From the NCBI GenBank assembly GCA_037176725.1, contig JAZBRS010000049.1, positions 38,122,001 to 38,186,000 on the forward strand: a stretch of 64,000 nucleotides of DNA, written 5' to 3'. A model generated the notes under the pieces. That model made no database searches. It saw nothing but the letters and a program-made list of their open reading frames with translations, and was not told the origin of the DNA. The translations under genes and the position numbers were made by a program. This stretch comes from Posidonia oceanica (Eukaryota > Streptophyta > Magnoliopsida > Alismatales > Posidoniaceae). This document shows, one piece after another, positions 57,086 to 64,000 of the stretch (the stretch's first letter is position 1; every line of letters starts with the position of its first letter).

Positions 57086-57256
57086 TTCAGGGAAGTGTTC
57101 TGAATTCTGATGCTTTCATTCAACTCATACAAATTCATTTAAAAGAGACAAAAGAGACGAAATAAATTTTATTGATGATAAATGATACATTTCTAACTAC
57201 ATTTTCTGTCTCTTTGAAGGAAATTCAATGAACAACTTAGGCCGCACGCCCTCATA
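57086..57256. other. Short spacer between genes D and E
   Basis: This A/T-rich spacer holds the 3' end of gene E transcription, judged by orientation; no polyadenylation signal is clear enough to call. Confidence 0.35.
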
Positions 57257-58555
57257 CTAAGCGTCATAAGTAGCAAGAGAGATGGCTTCGCGGTCCACGT
57301 TCGAGTTCTCCCATGCAGAAAGGACTCGGTTTCGCCCCTTCCCATCCCAAGTGCCAGCCTGATAGAAAACCTGAATGATGTCCCCGGGGGTGTCCCTCAA
57401 GCGCAGGAGAATCATGTCGGAGAAGCAAGGCAAGGGAGGTATATCCCGAGGAGTACCCAGCATCCAGAAGCATCGCTGAGGGTTGTACCTCACAAACTCG
57501 GTCGCCCCAATCAGCGTCAGGAAGTACTCTAGGTCAGACACTGTCCTGAAAGATGAGGGAGGATTGAAGGAGTCCATCTGGGACTTGACCTCACAAGCAC
57601 ATAAACGGCGAATGTACTCCTCCAAGGGAAGGCTAGCATCAAAGGCGGGAAGAAGAAAATGCTCCTCTAACCAGCGCAGAACTAGGAAAGGCGAGCCGAA
57701 GAATGGTCCCCAGAGGCAGGCACTGGATAAGTCCCGGATGGTAAAAGCCAAAACAGACTGACTCAAGCATTTCTCTGGATTGCGAATGCAGATGCACATG
57801 AGCTCAGCATGGTAGGCACTAATGGTCAGAGCTTCATTTGAGAAGAGTACCAGTCCCCCGATCAGAATAAAGACGCATTCCAAGCAGGAAGCCTCGGAGT
57901 GGATACTGTCGTGCTGTTTCCAGAAGAATTTCCACAAGGAGGAAAGTTTGATACTGCCATCTAGCACCAGGTCCTTCGGCACAACAACAGAGCCAAAGAT
58001 GCGCTTTGAGAGAGAAAAAGAGCCTACCACCCCGATTGGCAAACGGTAGGCATACCTGCAGTAAATGGACGGGTCGGCCTGTCGAATACCTAAAAGGGCG
58101 CTCACCTCCTCCAAAAGGATGGTCAACCCCCCTGAAGAGGAAAGAAACGTGTGAGTCAAAGGATTCCACAGCCCGCAAAGGCCGAAAAGCACCTTCCAGT
58201 CAATAGGCTGCTGCAACTGGCGAAGGGCCTGACAATGACCAGCCTCCTCCAAGCATTCCTGATACCTCTTCAAAGCCCAAGAGCGGAATTATTGAACCCA
58301 GTCCAACTGATAGGCTTTCGAGTCACTGTTGTTGTTAACAGAGGATAGGGGCTATGAAGTAAGAAAAATCAGCAGAGATAAAGAAATATGAGAATGGGAG
58401 TATGGGGTAATGATGAAAATGGGAAGTACCTTCTCATGCACCAAAAGGTTCACCAAATGATTAGGTATAGCCTCCAGCCAAAGTTGCACCATGTTGGAAG
58501 GAGAGGAAAAGACGGCCACTTGGAAGGCATGGAGCGGGATATCACTCAAATCCAT
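57257..58555 (-). pseudogene. Gene E: PMD gene with one intron, antisense in the right Tat element
   Basis: Exon 1 (58555-58430) codes MDLSDIPLHAFQVAVF...AIPNHLVNLLVHEK and ends at a GT donor; the phrase IPNHL is shared with exon 1 of gene A. The intron ends at an AG before 58351. Exon 2 runs to the stop at 57257 with the PMD core (IDWKVLFGLCGLWNP, GGLTILLEEVSALLGI, CVFILIGGLVLF, FFGSPFLVLRWLEEHF). An in-frame TAA near 58290 interrupts exon 2 close to its start, so it is listed as a pseudogene; the remaining 338 residues are open. The intron phase is zero, as at the gene A donor. A motif cluster lies 200-280 bases upstream. Confidence 0.7.
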
Positions 58556-58754
58556 GAGGAGAAGCACAATCCCTATCAAGTGAAAAATCAATAAAGAAAG
58601 GAAGATCGATGTTTGAACTACAAGATCCATGCCAAGATGGGGTCTAATATAGGCCGTGGAGCCTTCATCGGAATAGAAACCCAAAGAAAATCGGAGATTT
58701 ACTGCCAAAACGGTGGTGCCCAAACTGGAAAGACAGTCAGCTTGTCTCGCGACA

Positions 58755-58835
58755 TTATACGCAGCCGTTTTGCCATCCAACGTTAGCTGTGGCGTTTTAC
58801 CCGTCCAACGTTGAACGCTAAAAATCCAACGTCCA
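58755..58835. promoter_or_regulatory. AACGTT motif cluster upstream of gene E
   Basis: CATCCAACGTTAGC, GTGGCGTTTTAC, CCGTCCAACGTTGAACGC and ATCCAACGTCCAAC fall within 80 bases, about 200 bases upstream of the gene E start. It belongs to the same word family as the clusters before genes C and D. Confidence 0.5.
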
Positions 58836-58920
58836 ACAAATCAAAGCAGAATTGAGAGCAAATCAAAGAACCCTGGAGCACGACCGGGCCAACAAAGCAA
58901 GCAAAGCCAAAGAAGTATCC

Positions 58921-59466
58921 TTTTCAACCCCCTTGGGCAATCCCCTTGGCGCGTCATGTTTTTATTTTCGACCCCCTTGGGCAATCCCCTTGGCACGTCA
59001 TGTTTTTATTTTCGACCCCCTTGGGCAATCCCCTTAGCACGTCATGTTTTTATTCTCGACCCCCATGGGCAATCCCCTTGGCACGTCATGTTTTCGACCC
59101 GCTTGGGCAATCCCTTTGGCACGTTATGCTTTTATCTTCAACCCCCTTGGGCAATCTCCTTGGCACGTCATGCTTTTATTTTCGACCCCCTTGGGCAATC
59201 CCCTTAGCACGTCATGTTTTTATTCTCGATCCCTTGGGCAATCCCCTTGGCACGTCATTTTCAACCCCCTTGGACAATCCCCTTGGCACGTCATGCTTTT
59301 GTTTTCGACCCCCTTGGGCAATCCCCTTGGCACGTCATGCTCTTGTTTTCGACCCCCTTGGGCAATCCCCTTGGCACGTCATGTCATTATTTTCGACCCC
59401 CTTGGGCAATCCCCTTGGCACGCCATGTTTTGTTTTCGACCCCCTTGGGCAATCCCCTCGGCAAGT
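58921..59466 (+). repeat. 44-bp tandem repeat, 13 copies
   Basis: Unit: TTTTCGACCCCCTTGGGCAA then TCCCCTTGGCACGTCATG plus a short T-rich linker that varies in length (copies of 38-44 bases). Length changes are confined to the linker. All three plus-strand frames stay open over long stretches because the unit lacks stops, giving overlapping frames up to 233 residues. A diverged copy (GACCCCCGCGGGCAATCCCC) occurs at 60682-60760. I do not call a gene. Confidence 0.95.
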
Positions 59467-59480
59467 CTATAAAAAAAAAG

Positions 59481-60070
59481 ATCCCCGAAGCATAACCGGG
59501 ATACTAAACCAAGGATCCCCGGAGCAGAACCGGGATAACAAAGCAAATCGATCAAAAGCAGGCCCCCCAGAGCACAACCGGATAAACAAAGCAAGCCCCG
59601 GAGCACAACCGGATAAACAAAGCAGACCCCAGAGCACAACCGGATAAACAAAGCAAACCCAGAGCACAACCGGACAAACAAAGCAAAACAATCCAAAAAC
59701 GGGTATCCTGGAGCGCAACCGGACAAACAAAGCAAACCCAATCAAAGAAAAGATCCCCGGAGCATAATTGGGACACCAAAGCAAGGATCCCCAGAGCATA
59801 ACCGGGATACCAAAGCAAAGATCCCTGGAGCATAACCGGGATACTATAGCAAGGATCCCCGGAGCACAACCAAGATAACAAAGCAAACCGAACAAAAGCA
59901 GGTACCCCAGAGCACAACCGGATAAACAAAGCAAGCCCCGGAGCACAACCGGATAAACAAAGTAGACCCCGGAGCACAACCGGATAAACAAAGCAAACCC
60001 GGAGTACAACCGAACAAACAAAGCAAAACAATCCAACAGCATGTACCTTGGAGCACAACCAGGTCAACAA
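59481..60070 (+). repeat. About 30-34-bp tandem repeat, roughly 18 copies
   Basis: Unit: GATCCCCGGAGCATAACCGG then GATAC.AAAGCAAA, with a shorter subtype CCCCGGAGCACAACCGGATA. The ATCCC.GG...CCGGGAT part forms a 7-bp stem with one bulged C around a loop AGCATAA. The subtypes alternate in blocks, and the block order at 59490-59740 recurs at 59750-60060, so a ~300-bp higher-order duplication is likely. Minus-strand frames up to 202 residues are by-products of the repeat. Confidence 0.9.
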
Positions 60071-60078
60071 AGCAAAGC

Positions 60079-60460
60079 CAACGGTATTAGTGAACCCACT
60101 GTTCATTAACTCCCGGGTCAGAAGATAATGGTCCCTGTCGAGAATGTAGGCAACATTCAATGAAAGGACACTTGATTCTGACGAATAAAGTTAACGGTAT
60201 TAATGGACTCATCGTTCATTGATTTCGGGTCACGAGATGACGGTCTCTGTCGAGAATGTAGGCAACATTCAATGAAAGGACACCTAATTGTGACAAATAG
60301 AGCCAACGCGGTCGGCAGAGAAGAGGTCATTTTCCCTTTTGCCTGGGAGCATCATGGACCTCTCGCTCACCAACCCGCATATCATGAGACGACGGTCCCC
60401 TAGGAGAGTGTAGGCTACGCTCGAGGAAAGGGCACCTGATCATGACAAATTGCATTCACA
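60079..60460 (+). repeat. 113-bp repeat, three copies
   Basis: Copies start near 60080, 60193 and 60306. The first two share AACGGTATTA, GTTCATT, TGTCGAGAATGTAGGCAACA and TCAATGAAAGGACAC. The third is diverged (GAGAGTGTAGGCTACGCTCGA, AAAGGGCACCTGATCATGACA). GAATGT-AGGCA-ACATTC forms a 6-bp hairpin in the first two copies. Confidence 0.8.
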
Positions 60461-60883
60461 CATGTGTCAGTCCACCTTAGGTGGTGAGAAAAATTCCTGA
60501 GCCAACCCACTATACAAATTAAAGCCGGCGATGATGGAGGAACCTCATTACCTAGGGTCATGCATTGCAGATCATGACCCCCTCTTTCACATTCCCATCA
60601 GCACGCATCCTTGCATAGCACATTGTATTGCATTCGCATTGAGTGGTCGTCGGAATCATTAGCTATCCATCCTTTTAGTTTGACCCCCGCGGGCAATCCC
60701 CGTGGCATGTCGTTAGTTTGTTCCCCTTCGGCAATCTCCTTGGCCGTGTTTCTTTAGCCGACCCTTATTGTGTCTCGTCCAAGTCTATGGCAGCAGGCAT
60801 TGGATTTCATTTAAGATCTCCAGTTAGCGCCGCACGGGGGTATCGTCTCGCCTTGTAGATAGCTTCGTGCCGAAGCCATCTTC
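60461..60883 (+). other. Last part of the right Tat 3' region
   Basis: There is no gene. It contains a diverged pair of the 44-bp unit (60682-60760) and a GTATCGTCTCGCCTTG phrase also seen at 20044 in element 2, followed by the polypurine tract. Confidence 0.45.
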
Positions 60884-60897
60884 AAGGAGGGGCAATC
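60884..60897 (+). promoter_or_regulatory. Polypurine tract of the right Tat element
   Basis: AAGGAGGGGCAATC is followed by TGTAGATACCCC, the counterpart of the tract at 31571-31558 on the other strand. Confidence 0.8.
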
Positions 60898-61104
60898 TGT
60901 AGATACCCCATTTTGGCACTCCCTTCATGTTAGTATAGTCTCTTGCATTAGGTCGCTCTTAGAAGCCCTCTGCCCAATCCAGAATGTCTCACTTGAGCCA
61001 AATGTTTTCTCTCCAGTCCATAATGTTATCCTCATCTAAGCCCCAAGTGTCGGCAACTTGAGTGTTCTTCATGTCCTGACCAAATTTGGAAATTGAACTA
61101 ACTG

Positions 61105-61200
61105 AGGGTATTGTACGCTGGCTTCTTAGCATACATCGTTGGCCACTGGTTCTCCAGCGGCTAACATTGGCCGCTGGTTTTCCAGCGTCCAACGTGGCAA
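61105..61200. promoter_or_regulatory. AACGTT/CGTTGG motif cluster in the right Tat LTR
   Basis: TACGCTGG, CATACATCGTTGGCC, GCGGCTAACATTGGCCGCTGG and CAGCGTCCAACGTGG lie 290-380 bases upstream of the TATA box. This is the same vocabulary as beside genes C, D and E. Confidence 0.5.
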
Positions 61201-61369
61201 CCCAGTCAGCCTAAAGCTTTCCTTATTTGGCCAAATCCACAAATCATTTTTTGCCTTCTTTGGAACCTGTTGGCCAGTCAAAGCCATCAAAGCCGAGTTT
61301 AAACACACTTAATGACTCCTTAATTGGGGAATCTTCTCTGATCCTGGCAGTTATGCCTCGGAGGTCGTT

Positions 61370-61435
61370 ATACACTGGGACTCTCGCTTATAACGTTATA
61401 CGCTGGTTTTCCAACGTATAACACTTCTAAAACAG
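61370..61435. promoter_or_regulatory. Near-perfect palindrome cluster in the right Tat LTR
   Basis: GCTTATAACGTTATACGC is palindromic except for one base, followed by CCAACGTATAAC. It lies 50-115 bases upstream of the TATA box. Confidence 0.55.
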
Positions 61436-61476
61436 GAAATTTTGCTGACTTGGCATTTGTGTCCTTTTTTGTTCCT

Positions 61477-61500
61477 CCCCTGCTTCTATAAAAGCAGGGG
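61477..61500 (+). promoter_or_regulatory. TATA box in the loop of a perfect 9-bp inverted repeat
   Basis: CCCCTGCTT (61477-61485) and AAGCAGGGG (61492-61500) are exact inverted copies around CTATAA. TATAAAAG therefore spans loop and stem. It is the likely core promoter of the LTR. Confidence 0.7.
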
Positions 61501-62215
61501 TACCTCCACAGGGTTGAGGCCGGATTTTTGGAATTCACATGCTCTCTTGAGATTAAAATTTTAGAGAAGTGAGGTCCTTGAGAATTGAAAGAGTAAAGAG
61601 AGATTTTGAAAGGCGGAAAGTCTTCGAAAAGCTTGAGTGTCCCTTTGTCGTTGTTGGCATCATGTCAACGTATTTTGCACTTTGTACATAGATAAAGGGG
61701 ACTCTATTTTATTGTTTTCTTTTCTTTTCTCATATCACATGTTTAATTCCATAGCATAATCAAGCATTTTATTTTGAGTTCATATATTGTTGTAGCTAAG
61801 CATACATCTTTATTAGTTGCAACCGGGGGGATCAAACCCCTCGGGTATGTATTTCATTATGTTTCTCCATTTTCTTTTCTATTTATTCTAGATAAGTTAC
61901 TACATGTATTGATTCATCTTTGCATTATTTTTTGTTTTGCTAACATTTGTCATACAATGAGGAAGAAAGAAGAAGAAGCTCACCAAGCACGGGCACCCTT
62001 GGGCAACGCTGCCGTTGTCCCAAGGTAGCTAAACCCGCAACCATATCACATCTCCCCAAGGCGTCTCGAGGGCCGGTGAAAGCAAACTGAGAGTGGCGAT
62101 CACACCAATTCCATCACCTGTGGAGTGACGGAGTTGGATACAAAAAGGGGTCCCCGAGAAAGAGCAAATAGAGCCAAAAGAACAAGCCTCTTCTCCTCCA
62201 AAACCCCCATATCCA

Positions 62216-64000
62216 CAACTGACAATGTATCCCAGGAGTTTTCTAGATGACACGCCGAAGACGCATTTGTTGATTGAGCCTGAGCTTGTAGCGCCTGAGG
62301 CGGTCGAATAGCTTCTTTAGGTAGGCGAGGTGATCCTCGGACTCTCGGGATTTGGTAATCATGTCGTCCACATAGACTTCGACCTCTTGGTGCATGAAGT
62401 CGTGGAACAGAGCAGTCATAGCTCTTTGATAAGTCGCCCTGGCATTCTTCAGTCCGAATGGCATCACTCTGTAGCAGAAGACTCCCTAGGGGGTGATAAA
62501 AGATGTCTTCTCCATGTCTTCTTCTGCCATTTTGATTTGATTGTAGCCTGAAAAGCCATCCATGAAGGATAGCATCTTGTGGCCTGCTATATTGTCTACC
62601 AGGACATCTATGTGTGGCAAAGGGAAGTCGTCCTTGGGACTGGCTTTGTTCAGGTCCCTGTAGTCGATGCACATGCGGACCTTTCCATCCTTCTTGGGCA
62701 CAGGCACGACGTTTGCAAGCCGTTCTAGATACAAGACAACTTTGAGGAAGCTGACAATATGCTGCTTCATGATTTCTTCTTTTATCATCACCAACCACTG
62801 TGATCACCATCTTCTGAGCTTTTGCTTGACCGGCTTCACATCTGGATTCAGCGGTAGCATGTGTACCACTATCTCGACATTTAGTCCAACCATGTCATCA
62901 TAGCTCCAAGCGAAAATGTCTGCGTATTCCATGAGGAATGCAATGAATTCTTCTCGGGCTTGGGGAGACAATCTAGTGCTGATGCGGACATGCTTAATGT
63001 CTTCGACTGTGCCGATATTGATGACCTCTGTTTCCTCTTCAACATGGAGGTTTGGTCCTTCCGGATCTTTATCGAAGGGCTAGAATTCAGGCGACGGTTT
63101 GTCATTCTCCTCTATGCTTGCCTCATCTTCATCTTCGAAGGTGACAAGCTCAAAGAGGATCTCCTTTTCGAAGGTTGGATCCGTAACATCAAAGGAGCAT
63201 ATGTGTTCTGCCTCTCGACCCTGATGGCACTTCAGGATGGTTACGCTTACCTGAGTGTTTCTGTATCCTCTGTGTGTGACCTCTGCTCTGATGGCTTCTG
63301 GATCTGCTGATTGACCAGGTCCTTCTGCCTCTACTAGCACTGTCGTTACTACTATTGATCTGGCGGTCACTGTCAGTGATTCCTCCTCTGCGTCTTCTAA
63401 TGTGCTTGTAGGGAGTGTGCTGGATTGGTGGTAGTCCTCTAGCTGATTGACCGGATTGCTTCCACCTATTGTATTGCCTACGTTGGGCATGCACAGTACA
63501 AACCATCTAGACCCGTCTCCCGGCTGTGGAGTTATCAACTCAACTGGTCTAGTGGATGGTGATGATGCTGACTCCTCCAGGACCATGATGGCTAGGTAGT
63601 CTTGCTACTGGCGGGGTTCTGTGGGATTGTGATCTATCATCACTGCCTTCCCCTTTCTCAGTGCGTTCTACTCAGCGGCATCCTCTGCTAGAACCATGAG
63701 CTGCTCCTGGAATAACAACCCCAGGTCTCCAAGCATGTTGTCTATCTGGGCTTCTATGACGGAACCTTCGTCCTCGTCCGAGGCGAGATCAACATAGTGG
63801 GCGCTATGTGGCTGCTGAGCCTATTGCTCGCTGCTTCCTTCTTCTGGGGCAGCTGCTCTGGCTACTAACTAGATTGCTGGCCAAGGCGCCTGCTGTGACA
63901 AGAGCACCATCTGTATTGGCAGGGATGGAAAACAGATAGACCTACTGCTTGGGAAGGCCGATAGCTGGACAATCGCGCCGAGCGATGCAATGCCTGTGGG
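62216..64000 (-). pseudogene. Third Tat polyprotein fragment (protease-side linker to RT), runs off the window
   Basis: The minus strand codes an acidic linker (63586-63080), then RLSPQAREEFIAFLMEYADI, FAWSYDDMVGL, VKPVKQKLRR and RT: VVPVPKKDGKV, CIDYRDLNKASPKDDFPLPH, DGFSGYNQIKMAEED, MPFGLKNARATYQ and YVDDMITKS. Homology ends at SSRKLLGYIVS (about 62216). There are stops (62908 region, 63080, 63690 region) and a frameshift near 62260. It belongs to a different Tat branch from the two elements at 31-61 kb: the linker AWSYDDM.GL and MCIDYRDLNKA differ. Upstream, to 64000, the frame is open with scattered stops and probably represents the gag-protease end. Confidence 0.8.

Larger units (their letters stand above)
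44006..60897 (+). mobile_element. Right Tat (Ty3/gypsy) element, internal region, 5' truncated
   Basis: A plus-strand element with gag-protease (44011-47680), pol (47631-51418), about 9.5 kb of 3' region with three antisense PMD genes (C, D, E) and three tandem arrays, polypurine tract 60884-60897, and LTR from 60898. The 5' LTR, primer site and the start of gag are lost at the head-to-head junction. Translated pol is clearly diverged from the left element, so the two are not a recent inverted duplication. Confidence 0.8.
60898..62090 (+). mobile_element. 3' LTR of the right Tat element
   Basis: It starts TGTAGATACCCCATTTTGGC. U3 carries AACGTT-type motifs (61105-61200 and 61370-61435) and a TATA box at 61487 inside an inverted repeat. 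A/T-rich sequence follows. The end is uncertain: GAGAGTGGCGATCAC at 62087-62101 resembles the start of a primer site, which would place the LTR end just before 62091. No TG...CA end with a target duplication could be fixed. Confidence 0.6.

Noticed and set aside
59379..60160. Minus-strand frames up to 202 residues, Leu/Cys/Val-rich, membrane-like
   Set aside because: They are translations of the 30-34-bp array in several frames at once; a repeat without stops explains them.

Overview
The window is nuclear DNA of a seed plant, very probably an angiosperm, from transposon-dense heterochromatin. No bacterial or organellar gene organisation, rRNA, tRNA or CRISPR array was seen. The plant assignment rests on: Tat-lineage Ty3/gypsy polyproteins with a second, archaeal-type RNase H; a primer site fitting plant tRNA-Arg; plant mobile domain (PMD, MAIN/MAIL-like) genes with GT-AG introns; and many stop codons of the CAG-to-TAG type expected in CHG-methylated plant DNA. 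The species cannot be named from sequence alone.

Layout. 1-964: minus-strand gypsy LTR inserted into a PMD gene fragment (965-1350). 1351-8398: a 5'-truncated gag-only gypsy element (TR-GAG type) with a long structured 3' region, then its LTR start at 8399, which meets an oppositely oriented LTR starting at 9752. 9753-11125: remnant of a minus-strand Copia element. 11126-29599: a nested stack. Copia LTR copies form the base; a 16.5-kb TR-GAG element (12535-29008, 2464-bp LTRs, CCCCC target duplication) sits in the second one; a solo gypsy LTR (22555-26117) sits in its 3' region; and a solo Copia LTR (22739-23972, GTCCA duplication) sits in that. 29600-31557: LTR material of two elements.

31558-60897: two large Tat elements lie head to head, meeting near 44005. 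The left one runs on the minus strand (RT/RNase H/integrase 44030 to 40893). The right one runs on the plus strand (gag-protease-G-patch 44011-47680, pol 47631-51418). In both, about 9.4 kb separates the end of pol from the polypurine tract and 3' LTR. In both, that space carries PMD genes antisense to pol: two in the left element (A at 32592, B at 34222-39441) and three in the right one (C 53023-54396, uninterrupted; D 55150-56807; E 57257-58555). Short palindromic motifs cluster both in the LTRs and beside these antisense genes. The right element also has three different tandem arrays before its 3' LTR (60898). 62216-64000 holds a third Tat pol fragment.

How it works together (inference): the Tat elements would supply protease, RT and integrase; the gag-only elements share their tract and LTR-start signature and may have been mobilised in trans. 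The PMD genes look like cargo or co-opted host-factor genes carried antisense, possibly under the same cis motifs as the LTR. Every polyprotein here is broken. Gene C is the only long uninterrupted reading frame of plausible function.
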